From a virus, in IMG/VR virus record IMGVR_UViG_3300047319_001490, positions 1 to 39,422 of that record: a DNA stretch of 39,422 nt; one strand, given 5' to 3'. The position numbers were made by a program, and so were the translations under genes. This document shows positions 8,126 through 16,800 of the stretch, in pieces. The notes below the pieces were generated by a model, which worked only from the letters and a program-made list of their open reading frames with translations, ran no database searches and was not told the DNA's origin. Each line of letters starts with the position of its first letter. Position 1 is the stretch's first letter.

Positions 8126-8458
8126 CTACGCCACTCGGTACCAGAGTTGGCTGGAGGCGTCCCACCAGAACTCGCTGGCCCGCAACCCTGGAATGACCGT
8201 GGTCACCCCGTCGGCGCAGAACGACGTTCCGGCGGCGGCCATGGTGATGGTCGACGCGGCCAGCCCCGTGTTCATGACCACGCAGCGCTGACCGGGGATC
8301 GTCCCCTTCGCCAGGATCACGCCCGTGATCGCCGCCGCGGGAATCAGCCGTATCACGTCCACGCTGGTGTCGACCGTGCCACCGGTGGCGAGAGCGACCG
8401 CCCCCGCGTTCACCTCGGGCAAACGCCCCGCCTCCCCCGTTACGGAATTTTTCGGCAT
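8126..8458 (-). CDS. Small beta-rich structural protein (110 aa)
   Basis: A 110-aa protein, ATG start at 8456-8458. It contains alternating hydrophobic strands (VIRLIPAAAITGVILAKG, QRCVVMNTGLAASTITMAA) and ends SEFWWDASSQLWYRVA, like small receptor- or capsid-associated jellyroll subunits. The next gene upstream ends immediately before it. The family is not recognised; a structural role is inferred from the neighbourhood. Confidence 0.55.
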   Translation of the reverse strand: MPKNSVTGEAGRLPEVNAGAVALATGGTVDTSVDVIRLIPAAAITGVILAKGTIPGQRCVVMNTGLAASTITMAAAGTSFCADGVTTVIPGLRASEFWWDASSQLWYRVA

Positions 8459-8701
8459 TCAGTTCCTCTCTGGTGACCGACCACCCACGTGGACGTACTG
8501 TTCGCCCAGCAGTGGATCGGCCTCAATCAGGCGTTTCAAACACACGGCCACGTGCCGCATCTCGGCCTGCAGCGCATCCCCCACGAGCACGTGCGGCAAC
8601 CCTTCGGCATACGCGTCCAGGCACCGTACGCACATCTGCTCGAGCTTCAGGCTCAGAAAACCTGGGCAGGTGCAGGTGTACTCGGCGACGGGTGGCGTCA
8701 C
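8459..8701 (-). CDS. Small Cys-containing protein (80 aa)
   Basis: An 80-aa protein whose GTG start (8699-8701) overlaps the stop of the preceding gene as GTGA, so it is probably translationally coupled. The N-terminal third has a C-x-C ... C-x2-C arrangement (Cys 10, 12, 24, 27), a possible single zinc site. The rest is helical (DALQAEMRHVAVCLKRLIEAD). Function is unknown. Confidence 0.6.
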   Translation of the reverse strand: MTPPVAEYTCTCPGFLSLKLEQMCVRCLDAYAEGLPHVLVGDALQAEMRHVAVCLKRLIEADPLLGEQYVHVGGRSPERN

Positions 8702-8832
8702 TTCTTCTTGTTCGCCTGACGCTGCACGTCGAGCGCGATCGCCACCGCCTGCTTCTGCGGGCGCCCAGCCTTGATCTCAGCCTTGATGTTCTGGCTGACC
8801 GCGGCCTTGCTGGCAGACTTTTTGAGCGGCAT
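8698..8832 (-). CDS. Short basic phage protein (DUF6496-like, 44 aa)
   Basis: A 44-aa basic protein from ATG 8830-8832 to TGA 8698-8700. The pattern MPLKKSASKAAVSQNIKAEI, then GRPQKQAVAIAL, then a Lys-rich tail, matches the short phage protein family I know as DUF6496, in which a Lys/Ser N-terminus, a PQKQAVAIAL core and a KKK tail recur. It sits among head genes here, as family members often do. Its biochemical role is not established. Confidence 0.7.
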   Translation of the reverse strand: MPLKKSASKAAVSQNIKAEIKAGRPQKQAVAIALDVQRQANKKK

Positions 8833-8835
8833 CGT

Positions 8836-9255
8836 TCAGCCTTGCCGGCCGCGCGCTACTGACGGCGTGCCGACACCCGCGCGCAAGGCATCGAGCAACG
8901 CGGCCGGGATATCTCGGGAATTGGCGTACACCGGCCCCTCCGGGAACTCGTAGCCAGCAAACGCCTCGACGACCTCGAGCGTGTCCACGTCGACGAGGGT
9001 GCCGTTGGCGGGATAGACCATGCCGTCGCCCCACAGGCCGATCGCGTCGGCCTGCCGGCCGTGCAGGGCAAAGCCCTCGGTGTACAGCCGCGAGGCGACG
9101 TACCGCTGCTGCAGATCGGCCGGGGTCGCGTGCAACGCCGACACTTCGACGTCAGGGTCAGGGCGCAGCTCTTTCGTCGCCGTCGCCGTTGCCGTCCTCG
9201 TCGCCGCCTCGGGCTTTTCCGGCGCGGCGTGTTGGGGTTCTGAATGTTCGGCCAT
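8836..9255 (-). CDS. Hypothetical head-region protein (139 aa)
   Basis: A 139-aa protein, ATG start at 9253-9255 with an AAGGAG site about 10 bases upstream. The first ~35 residues are low-complexity Ala/Thr/Glu. The remainder is more ordered (QQRYVASRLYTEGFALHGRQ, GTLVDVDTLEVVEAF). No family is recognised. The position, two genes after the major capsid gene, suggests a head or connector accessory protein. Confidence 0.55.
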   Translation of the reverse strand: MAEHSEPQHAAPEKPEAATRTATATATKELRPDPDVEVSALHATPADLQQRYVASRLYTEGFALHGRQADAIGLWGDGMVYPANGTLVDVDTLEVVEAFAGYEFPEGPVYANSRDIPAALLDALRAGVGTPSVARGRQG

Positions 9256-9273
9256 GATGAGAAAACTCCTTGA

Positions 9274-9744
9274 TCAACCCAGACGGGCGGCTATGACGTC
9301 GAACGTCAGGGGCTTCTGTTTCTGTTGTGCTTTCCAGGGGTTCTGGGTGTAGGCGTACAACGCCGCGATGCTCTGGGGCACGCTGGTCTGTTCGCCCACC
9401 GGTACGCAGAGCTGCACCCCGTTGACCTGAAAGATGTGCGGCGGGAACTCCGCCGGCAGGCCCCGCGCTGCCAGCGCGGACGCCGCGCGGCGGTCGTTTT
9501 CATCGGGGCTGATGGTCATCTCGACGCGCGGCTCGCTCGCCCACGCGGCCAGGATGCGGTCGCGTTCGGTTTCCTTTGGCTCGAGGGGTTGCGGCGGCGG
9601 AGGTGGCGCGACCACCGAGGTGTCGCGGGCAGCCAGCACCGCGGATACCAGGGTGGTGAGACCCTGGATCTGCTGACGCATCGCGTCCATCTCGAGGTCG
9701 CGCGGGTCGGACATCTGGTCCGACGGCTGTTCGTCTTTCGGCAT
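9274..9744 (-). CDS. Hypothetical protein next to capsid gene (156 aa)
   Basis: A 156-aa protein starting at ATG 9742-9744, six bases after the capsid stop. The N-terminal part is a short helix (EMDAMRQQIQGLTTLVSAVL), followed by a proline run (APPPPPQPL) and then a compact domain. That domain includes RVEMTISPDENDRRAA, HIFQVNGVQLCVPVGEQTSV and PQSIAALYAY. The latter segments resemble a short beta domain plus helix seen in uncharacterised phage proteins beside N4-gp56-type capsids. The function is unknown. Confidence 0.6.
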   Translation of the reverse strand: MPKDEQPSDQMSDPRDLEMDAMRQQIQGLTTLVSAVLAARDTSVVAPPPPPQPLEPKETERDRILAAWASEPRVEMTISPDENDRRAASALAARGLPAEFPPHIFQVNGVQLCVPVGEQTSVPQSIAALYAYTQNPWKAQQKQKPLTFDVIAARLG

Positions 9745-9750
9745 GGCCGT

Positions 9751-10707
9751 TTACGGGCTGACAGATGTTTCGATGCGGATAACGCGCAGAGCGTCGAGCA
9801 CCTTGGCCACGAACACCACGCTCCAGCCCACGTACGCCCGCTGGTGCAGCGGGTCGCTCTTGCTGGGCACGTCGAGCCCGGTGGTGAACACCTGGACCCC
9901 CTTGTTCGTCTCGTCGTTGATCGAGCCCACGCCCATCGATTCGAGGTCGATCACCCCGTACGCATTCGGCCCGTAGATCACCGCGGCATGCACCGGGATG
10001 CCCGCCGCGCCACCCGTCGGGTAGATCGGCAGATCGGTGGTTTCACGTACCAGCGCGCCGTACACCTCGCCAACCTCGTTGGCCATCATCGGGCGCGTAT
10101 TGGTGTACCGGTAAATGTCCTGCCAGGCTGGATCCGTGACCAGGTCATATTTTTGACTGGGCGTCACCGCCGCGTGATAAAAGCCGTCGCTGAATTTCGG
10201 GACGTTCTGGTTTTCCAGATCCCTGACTGCCAGACGGATCAGGGCCACGGTCATGTTCATGCCCACGGCCACCGTGATGCGGCTGACGGCGGCGCCGCCG
10301 TAGCGCACCGTCGAGCCCGCGCCCAGTTCGTTGACCACCAATCGGTGGACCGTCTGGCCCGCCTGCTCGCCCAACTGCTCGACGGCCTGGACGACGCTGT
10401 CGTCGATGCCTGCCGTCTCGAGCACGTCGGAGACGGTGAGAAAGTCGCCGTACTGGGCAGCGGTGGCCGTGACCGCGGTGACCACCTGGGAGTTGCCCGC
10501 GGGCGTGACACCCTCGGACAGTGGCGTGGTGGCCAGCGACAACACACCGTATTTTCTGAAGTTGGCCACCAGGCCCATGTGTTTGGGGATGGTGACTTTC
10601 TGGCCGTCGCCAATCAGGGGCAGGTACGGCAGAAGCCGTTTGATGAGCACGCCGACGTAGAACGTGCGCTGTTCAGCGGTAAGCGTTCCGTAGGTGGATG
10701 TAGCCAT
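9751..10707 (-). CDS. Major capsid protein, N4-gp56 family
   Basis: A 318-aa protein with ATG start at 10705-10707. The N-terminal third carries the family signature: FRKYGVLSLATTPLSEGVTP at residues 50-69, then QYGDFLTVSDVLETAGID near 85-102. It continues with the helix QAGQTVHRLVVNELGAGS. These features are those of the N4-gp56 family of HK97-fold capsid proteins. The scaffold candidate lies immediately upstream and small head proteins downstream, the expected order. It would form the icosahedral shell. Length fits the shorter members of the family. Confidence 0.9.
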   Translation of the reverse strand: MATSTYGTLTAEQRTFYVGVLIKRLLPYLPLIGDGQKVTIPKHMGLVANFRKYGVLSLATTPLSEGVTPAGNSQVVTAVTATAAQYGDFLTVSDVLETAGIDDSVVQAVEQLGEQAGQTVHRLVVNELGAGSTVRYGGAAVSRITVAVGMNMTVALIRLAVRDLENQNVPKFSDGFYHAAVTPSQKYDLVTDPAWQDIYRYTNTRPMMANEVGEVYGALVRETTDLPIYPTGGAAGIPVHAAVIYGPNAYGVIDLESMGVGSINDETNKGVQVFTTGLDVPSKSDPLHQRAYVGWSVVFVAKVLDALRVIRIETSVSP

Positions 10708-10720
10708 TTACGACAATCTT

Positions 10721-11608
10721 TCAGTGGGTGGCGAGGTCGCGGAACCCGCCCTGGCGGGCGCGGCTAATGGCTTCCTCGGTCGGCAGGCCGTCACTGCCCA
10801 GCCACCCCGCCAGTACGCCGGAGCCGTTCACGGAACGACCCCCGCCACTCGCCGGTTGCTGGCCGTTCGCGGCCCGGTTGGTTTTCAGAGACTGCACCTC
10901 GGCCTCGAGCGCGGCGATCCGTTCCTTGTGTTCCGCCGTCGCCGCCTTATAGGCCACGTCATGCATCAACTTCAGCTTCTCCCCCGGTGTCTGGGCATTG
11001 AGCAGCCTTTGATGGCTATCCGCGTCCATGCCGTCGAGGGTTCGGAGCGATGCCAGATCCTGGTTGAATTGCTGCTGGTGCGCCCGTTCCGCCAGGTCGG
11101 CTATCGGCGCCACCATCCTGCGCCACTGGCGCGCGAGGTCGACCCGCTGCTTGGCTTCCCAGTCGCCGGCCTCGGCCTGCATCCTGAGTTGCTCGAGCTG
11201 CGCGTCGGGCAGCACCAGGTCGACGAACTGCCGCAGGGCGTGGGCATACTGCGCCTCACGCTGCTGGTGCTGTCCCTCGAGGGTGCGCGCCTTTTCTTCG
11301 GCCGCGGTCAGTTGGGCGCGGATGCGCTCGAACCGGCCGCCGGGCTTGGGCTTGTCGGCGGTATCGCTGGGATCTGAGGGTCCGTCGTCAGTGGCTTCCG
11401 GCGCGTCACCCTGCACGGGGTCGGCGGGTCGGCCTTGCGGCGGTGGGGTGCGGTCCACACCTTGCACAGGTGCGGCTGATCCAGCCTTGATCTCGGCCAT
11501 ACGCACGTCGAGGTCAGCCATCGACGTAATCGGTCCCGTCGATGGAGACGGGGCCGATTCGGTCGGGGCTGGTGCCGGGGGTGCGCTTGGGGCTGGACCT
11601 TCGGCCAT
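10721..11608 (-). CDS. Capsid scaffolding protein candidate
   Basis: A 295-aa protein from ATG 11606-11608, with an AGGGA site upstream; a TTG at 11644 is the less likely longer start. The first ~100 residues are disordered, Pro/Ala/Ser-rich and acidic. Then comes a long coiled-coil stretch (QLTAAEEKARTLEGQHQQRE, ERIAALEAEVQSLK) and a Gly/Ser-rich tail. It sits directly upstream of the major capsid gene. Disordered N-terminus, coiled coil and position are typical of scaffold proteins. No protease domain is seen, so maturation protease activity would have to come from elsewhere or be unnecessary. Confidence 0.7.
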   Translation of the reverse strand: MAEGPAPSAPPAPAPTESAPSPSTGPITSMADLDVRMAEIKAGSAAPVQGVDRTPPPQGRPADPVQGDAPEATDDGPSDPSDTADKPKPGGRFERIRAQLTAAEEKARTLEGQHQQREAQYAHALRQFVDLVLPDAQLEQLRMQAEAGDWEAKQRVDLARQWRRMVAPIADLAERAHQQQFNQDLASLRTLDGMDADSHQRLLNAQTPGEKLKLMHDVAYKAATAEHKERIAALEAEVQSLKTNRAANGQQPASGGGRSVNGSGVLAGWLGSDGLPTEEAISRARQGGFRDLATH

Positions 11609-11642
11609 GCTTGGTCCCTGAGCCACAGTCAGCGAGTGAAAC

Positions 11643-11672
11643 AAAAAAGGCCCAGACCTAACGGTCGGGGCC
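11643..11672 (-). terminator. Intrinsic terminator upstream of scaffold gene
   Basis: Read on the minus strand, the arms GGCCCCGACC and GGTCTGGGCC form a GC-rich stem with a GTTA loop, followed directly by TTTTTT. It lies between the 188-aa gene and the scaffold gene, all leftward, so it would end or attenuate transcription from the ParB-like unit into the capsid genes. Confidence 0.8.
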
Positions 11673-11751
11673 TCGCTGGCTAACTTGCGTCAGCGGCTGG
11701 GGTGACTACACGGTATCACACGGGTACAAATTCGCCCGCATGCCCCTCGGG

Positions 11752-12318
11752 TTATTGCTGCTGCGGGTGAGCCTCAACAAAACGCTTGATGACGGCGTAG
11801 TCCGCCACACGCAAGGTCGGCATATCGCCAGCGTGGTGGGTCGGTATCCACTCCGAGTCGATCTCTGCGACACGCGCGCGCCAGATACGCAGCAAGTCCA
11901 TCAGTGCGACGTGTTTGCGCGTGACTGAGCCGTCGAAGTCGTGCTGCTCATCGGTAAAGGCTGCCTTAGGCTTGCGTAATGCTGCGAAGTGGCCATCGGG
12001 TCGCTTGAGCGCCGAGCCCACCGCGGTCATATTGCTCAAGCTCTTGTACACCACAAATCGCACCGCACTCGCACGAGCCTTCGGGGTATCGACTACACTT
12101 GCTGCGACTCCAGCAAGTGTAGTCGCACGTGGCACCCGCTCTCGGTTGTAGCGTCGCCAGGCATAGCCCGCGGGAACGCGCGGGCTCACCTTCTCCAGTA
12201 TCTCATCGAACGTCAGGCCAGCCTGACCGGCCTGATCGAGCTCGTACCAGATTTGCATGGTGACGCTCGTGGCCCCAGCCGTATCACGGCCAGTGCCACG
12301 GACGCTTTCGCGCTTCAC
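11752..12318 (-). CDS. Hypothetical protein coupled to ParB-like gene (188 aa)
   Basis: A 188-aa basic, mainly helical protein. GTG 12316-12318 overlaps the ParB-like stop (GTGA); ATG 12258 (MQIWYELDQAG) is an alternative start. The segment GLTFDEILEKVSPRVPAG followed by AWRRYNRERVPRA looks like a winged-helix DNA-binding fold, as in phage helicase/primase-adjacent regulatory proteins. The C-terminal half (VALMDLLRIWRARVAEIDSE) is helical. Coupling suggests it works with the ParB-like protein. The exact role is unknown, and the winged-helix reading is tentative. Confidence 0.6.
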   Translation of the reverse strand: MKRESVRGTGRDTAGATSVTMQIWYELDQAGQAGLTFDEILEKVSPRVPAGYAWRRYNRERVPRATTLAGVAASVVDTPKARASAVRFVVYKSLSNMTAVGSALKRPDGHFAALRKPKAAFTDEQHDFDGSVTRKHVALMDLLRIWRARVAEIDSEWIPTHHAGDMPTLRVADYAVIKRFVEAHPQQQ

Positions 12319-13286
12319 GCGGTGACGAGTTCACGAGCTGGCTGATACAACTCGAGCATCCGTACGCTGAGTTGGGCCACCTGCTGCCACTGCTGGCTGC
12401 GCTCCTCGCGCTTGTCTTCACGCGGGTCGAACAACGCCTCCGGGTCAGCACTCAACTTCACGAGCGCGCTGATGTGCATCCCTACCTGGCGCACGGTGCC
12501 AGAGATGGAGACTTCACGGTCGCGCGGCGGGGGTCCGACCGAACTGTACTCACGCCTGGCCTGCACGATCGCCGAGATCGCATCGGCGTCTGATGGTGCC
12601 GCGTTGACCTGTTTGAGCAGATCGGTGATGGTCTTCTTGGCCGGGACCGCCTGGGCGACGAACTCGACGAACTCCCCGAATACGGGGTCGTGCTTGACCG
12701 AGTTCAGGCGAGCACGATTGTCCATGCTGATGCGATCGCGCTCGTTCTCGAGATGTAGTTTCAGGGTGCGCTCGGCGAACTCGAGTTGATTGCGAATACG
12801 CCGTACCTGCTCGGGTGATCGGCCGATCTCTCGCGCGATCGCCTCGTCTGCGAAATGCATGTCCATGAGCAGCTTCGCCGCATCGACGGCCTCTTCGGCC
12901 GATAGTCGCTTGCCGCCCATGTTGTTGATGGCGCCCGCCAACGACTTGGCCATCGGCACGCTCGGGAAGTTAATCAGATACGCGGCGATGGTTTTCTTGT
13001 GCAGTTTCCTGGCTGCACCAAGCCGCGTATTGCCATCGATCAAGGTATCCGGCGCCATCAGGATGACTGGCGGGAATGCAGCACCCGCCGCCATCTGCTG
13101 GCGGTACTCCTCGATCTCATCCTGGGGTGCGACGTGGTTCGCGCTGCGGACCTGAGCCCAGTCGGCAACGCGCAGTTGATCGATGGGAAAAGCGGGCTCG
13201 AGCCGATACTCGAGGTGCCACTCCTGAAACTTGGCCTCGTAGCGCGAGTCGCCGAGGAACAACGGTTGCGTGGTAGGTTCTGCCAC
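12315..13286 (-). CDS. ParB-like nuclease/CTPase-fold DNA-binding protein
   Basis: A 323-aa protein, GTG start at 13284-13286; an AAAGGAG purine run and a nearer AGG precede it. Residues ~34-105 form a ParB/sulfiredoxin-fold domain: FPIDQLRV, then FPPVILMAPDTLIDGNTRLG, the DGNxR variant of the ParB nucleotide-binding loop. Residues ~125-172 carry an HTH (LSAEEAVDAAKLL, AIAREIGRSPEQVRRIRNQL). The C-terminal ~150 residues are helical and end in a likely coiled coil. No ParA partner is present. Unusually, it lies inside the late operon between the 1900-aa virion gene and the scaffold. It could act in plasmid-prophage partition, in DNA packaging/ejection, or as a transcription regulator. Confidence 0.8.
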   Translation of the reverse strand: MAEPTTQPLFLGDSRYEAKFQEWHLEYRLEPAFPIDQLRVADWAQVRSANHVAPQDEIEEYRQQMAAGAAFPPVILMAPDTLIDGNTRLGAARKLHKKTIAAYLINFPSVPMAKSLAGAINNMGGKRLSAEEAVDAAKLLMDMHFADEAIAREIGRSPEQVRRIRNQLEFAERTLKLHLENERDRISMDNRARLNSVKHDPVFGEFVEFVAQAVPAKKTITDLLKQVNAAPSDADAISAIVQARREYSSVGPPPRDREVSISGTVRQVGMHISALVKLSADPEALFDPREDKREERSQQWQQVAQLSVRMLELYQPARELVTA

Positions 13287-13323
13287 GGGTTACCTGATCT
13301 CCTTTACAGATCGGGTGGCCTAG

Positions 13324-13356
13324 GGAGAGCCGCGAGGTCTCATCTCGCGGCTCTCC
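13324..13356. repeat. Perfect 13-bp stem inverted repeat
   Basis: Arms GGAGAGCCGCGAG (13324-13336) and CTCGCGGCTCTCC (13344-13356) flank a 7-base loop. No T-run follows on either strand, so it is not a standard intrinsic terminator. On the minus strand it would fold in the 5' leader of the ParB-like mRNA. Confidence 0.85.
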
Positions 13357-13484
13357 TGCCACTCAACGAAGAGTGTATCGCGCCACTGCGCAGTGCCGTC
13401 AACGCTGGGTTGACGCCACGTTGAGTTTCCGTGGCCTAGGTGCGCCAGTGCCAACACGGCCTGCAAAATTCTCGCAAAGCGCTA

Positions 13485-13501
13485 TCGCTGAAACTCAGCG
13501 A
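13485..13501. repeat. 7-bp arm palindrome, operator-like
   Basis: TCGCTGA and TCAGCGA are separated by AAC. It lies 27 bases from the larger palindrome at 13529 and could be a second protein-binding site. Confidence 0.6.
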
Positions 13502-13528
13502 AATCAGACACAACCCGAGCCGATCCAG

Positions 13529-13549
13529 GTTTGGGAGATTCTCCCAAAC
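13529..13549. repeat. Perfect 10-bp arm palindrome, parS/operator candidate
   Basis: Arms GTTTGGGAGA and TCTCCCAAAC surround a single T, giving 21 bp of dyad symmetry with no mismatch. It lies about 240 bp upstream of the ParB-like start codon. It is unlike the chromosomal parS consensus but has the form expected for a dimeric HTH protein. Confidence 0.75.
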
Positions 13550-13635
13550 CACGCACCCTTAACCGTTTCGTAACCCGACGCGAGAACGAAACACACCCCC
13601 ATTTTTCGGAGCGCGGCGTATAACCACGCTCACCC

Positions 13636-13815
13636 ATGAACCTCTCCTACTCGGACACCCTGTATGCCATCGTCGGGTTTGGCACGATGGCCCTCGGCCT
13701 GTGGGCGCTGTCCCGCCACCCGGTCATGCAGGATCTGCGCGGATGGGTGAGGTCGAAACTGCCGCATGACGACGGCTCCAGCTGGGCAACGCACTACTTC
13801 GGCCGACCACGCTAA
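13636..13815 (+). CDS. Small single-TM protein on the opposite strand
   Basis: A 59-aa frame on the plus strand, against all its neighbours. Residues ~9-26 (LYAIVGFGTMALGLWALS) form one likely membrane segment, followed by a basic/polar tail. A TATAAC hexamer at 13619-13624 ends 11 bases before ATG 13636, so the mRNA would be nearly leaderless, and no clear ribosome-binding site is seen. Its TAA overlaps the TAG of the convergent 1900-aa gene. It may be a real small membrane protein with its own promoter, but the support is moderate. Confidence 0.45.
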   Translation: MNLSYSDTLYAIVGFGTMALGLWALSRHPVMQDLRGWVRSKLPHDDGSSWATHYFGRPR

Positions 13816-16800
13816 GCCGCCGGTAACGCTTTCGGCGGTGTCAGCAGTCTGATCCGCCCCTCGGCCATCCTGGCCTGACGATCCGTCGGCGCCATCGCCG
13901 CGTACACCTGAGCCTCGGCATAATCTCGTGCCGCCTGGGTCTGCACCTCAAGCACTTTTTTGCGCGCCTCTGGCGTGCGCCGCTGCCAGTTCGGATCGCT
14001 CACCTGGGCGTTGAGGCGCTGTTGCAACAACTCACCGAACTTCTGCTGGTAGGTGTTCTTTTCCGCTTCGGTCAGCGTCATCGGCGGGCTCAAGCTATTG
14101 GTCAACGGATTCTTGACGCGGATCTCTGACGGTGCGTTGGGGATGCCCATGCCCACATCTCGAAACGCGTTCAGGATCGGCTCGGGCTGGGAGCTGCTGT
14201 ACTTCAGGGGCGAGATGAACGCGCCAGCCCCGGTCTGGTCGCTCTGGATGTCCTGGCCCAACGCGTTCTGCCGCCGCGGCACGTTCTCGGCTACGCCTGG
14301 GATGAGCGCCTCGATCGCTTGAATCGCGCCTTTCGGGTTCCGGTCGGCCTGCCCCAGAGCTCGGGTCATCTGCCGGGCGAACGAGGCGTAGGGCACGAAC
14401 GACGTGGCCAGTTGCTCGGTGACGTTCTCGCTGTACCGCTTGGGGTCCTGTACGGCGTTCATCACCGCGTTGAGCCCCTGCAGGAACGTCTGATCGGTCA
14501 TGAATTTCCCGAGGGACACGGCCAATCGGGTGGGGTCCGACACCGAGCCTTCCTGCTGCGACTGACCAACGACCGCGCCGATGGCCAGCGGGATGGAAAG
14601 CGGGCCAAGTTTGCTCAGGTCGATATAGGTGAAGTTGCCCTGACCATCGGGGATCTTGAGGCTCCAGGGCTGCCAGCCGGTTGGCAGCGTGTCGCGTTCT
14701 TTCGGATCGGCCGGGTACCCGCCGGTGACCAGGCCATGCGCCGCGAGCGCCGCGGTGCCGGCTATCACGCTCGAGCCGAACAGCACCCGCGCGCCCGAGT
14801 CTGCCGCTGCGCCCGTATCACCGGCTCTGATGTGCTGCAGCAGGTCGATCGCCCCCGCCGGCGAGAGTTCCAGCCCCTGGGCCAGGATATTCGCGGGCGT
14901 CTTCGTGAAGGGCACCACCAGCTCACGAATGATGCGGGCCGCCATATTCTTCGGACCAGGCCCGCGGCCGATAGAGCTGAACGCCGACGCCAGGGAATTC
15001 GGCTCCTGCAGCACCGAGTGGGCGGCGGTCTTGTCTGCCTCGGCCATGATGGCCGGATACTCGGGCAGGTTCTGCATGATCTCGTCCATGCGCGCCCGCA
15101 GCGCCTGGCCCGTGTAGCCCTCCTGAATCGCACGCCGCGCCACGATCGCCCTGGTCGCGCCACCACGCGCGGCACCCCTGAAGACCAGGTCCGACGCCTC
15201 GAGCGCACGCAGGGGCATCTCCACCGCCGCGTCGAGCTTGCTGCTGCCCGATTGAAAGCCGCCGCGCACGTTCTCGAGCTTTCCCGCGCTCTGGGGATTG
15301 ACCCCCGTTCGCAATGTCGTCAGGGCCTCGCCGAGTCCCTGCACGGCCCCTTCCGCCATACCCCGTAACTGGGGCGCGATCTCGCCCATGTAGCGCGTGC
15401 GCGGGCCCCCCGTGGCCGCGGCGCGTGCGGCGTCGATGCCGACCGCCAGCGGCTTCAGGCCCACGTCCAGGCCGCCCTGGATGGTGTTGCCCAGGGCATT
15501 CGTCAGATGCGTGGTGGTCGCGCTGAGCATGCTGGCGTAGCGCAACATGCTGATGCGGTCCCACCAACTGACGTGCTGCAAGCTCTGCAGGAACTTCGCC
15601 GCCGCCAGAGGATTGCCCGACTGCTGAGCCGCGACAAACTGTTTCAGCACGTCGTCGGTCACGGCTTTGCCGCCCATCTTCTCGAGCAACCGCCCTGCCT
15701 GCTCGGTCTGGCGCGAGGCAACCCGCGACTGAGCGTCGAACGCTGCCGCGCTGCGCCGGTTGGCCAGGTTCGCGTCCCGCCGAGCATTCTGGGCCTCCGC
15801 GTCGAGCCACGCCACCGGCCCATTCCTCGAACCGGGCTTGTCCACGCCGGCCTGCTTCAACCCCTCGAGCCGCTTGGCGGCATCCGCGGCAGTCCTGTCG
15901 CCCGCCGCCTTGGTGGTCTTGAAATAGCCACGTTCAGCGGCGAGTTCATTGTTCAGCGCGTCCAGCAATTCTTGAGGCGCGCTGGTGTTCTTCAGGGCCT
16001 CGGCCCGTTTGGCTGCCGCCGCTACGCGCTGGGCGTCCCGCGTGGCCAGGTCGGCGCCCTTCTCGTCGATCGACATGGCGTGGTACGCGGCCAGGTCGTC
16101 ATACGCCTTCGCAATCTTGTCCAGGAGCGTGCTGGTCTGCGGGGTGCTGGCCGGCCGGGCGGCGCGTGCCTCGGAGGTGATCCGTTGTGCGGCTCTGACC
16201 GCGTTCGCCTTCTCGGTGGCCAGTTGCGTGTTGTTCGCGGCCAGCTTCTGCGCTCGAGCCAGGCGCGCCTCCGCGGCATCAGCCGCCGCCTTGGCCGCGC
16301 GGGCCTCGTTCCCGCCAGTGATGGCCTGGGCCATCTCCTGGTTGATGACGATCTTCTGCTGGTTCAGCGTCCGCCCAGCCGTCGCCGCGGCGCCACGACC
16401 GACCGCCTGCAAGCGTGCGGCATCCACGATCTGGGCGATGTACTCGGCCTTCTGGGTCGGCGTCAGCGCCTCAACGCCACCTTTCGCGGCGATATCCGCG
16501 GCCATCCGCGCGGCCTGCACTTGCTTCTGGACGACCGCCGCACGCAGCGTCAGCAGCTCTTGGGGGTTGTACGCCTTGCCGATCGGTGATTTCTGGAACT
16601 CGGCGGTGGTCATGCCCAGTTTGGGGGCCAGGTCTTCGACGAGTTGCTGGTGGGTGATCCGCCCCTGGGTGTACGCGTCCATGAGGTTTGGGTTCTCTTC
16701 GGCCACGCGCTGCAGGGAGGCGGCTACCTCGGGCATCTCGGGCGCCAGCTTGGCAATGTTGGGCATACGCGCCACGGTGGCGGCGGATGGCGCAGCGACC

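Larger units (their letters stand above)
13287..13635. promoter_or_regulatory. Inverted-repeat-rich non-coding region upstream of ParB-like gene
   Basis: This ~350-bp stretch has no convincing gene and is by far the largest non-coding gap inside the late region. It contains at least six inverted repeats: 13324-13356, 13384-13395, 13397-13415, 13415-13435, 13485-13501 and 13529-13549. One extra half-site matches the last palindrome (ATTCTCGCAAAGC at 13468-13480 against ATTCTCCCAAACC). It may combine ParB binding sites, operators and promoters for both flanking directions. Confidence 0.6.

Noticed and set aside
13529-13549. Palindrome as a canonical chromosomal parS site
   Set aside because: It does not resemble the TGTTTCACGTGAAACA consensus; kept only as a phage-specific binding-site candidate.
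14319-15368. 349-codon plus-strand frame inside the 1900-aa gene
   Set aside because: Antisense shadow, Arg/His-rich with no motif or start signal; such frames occur throughout the GC-rich late genes.
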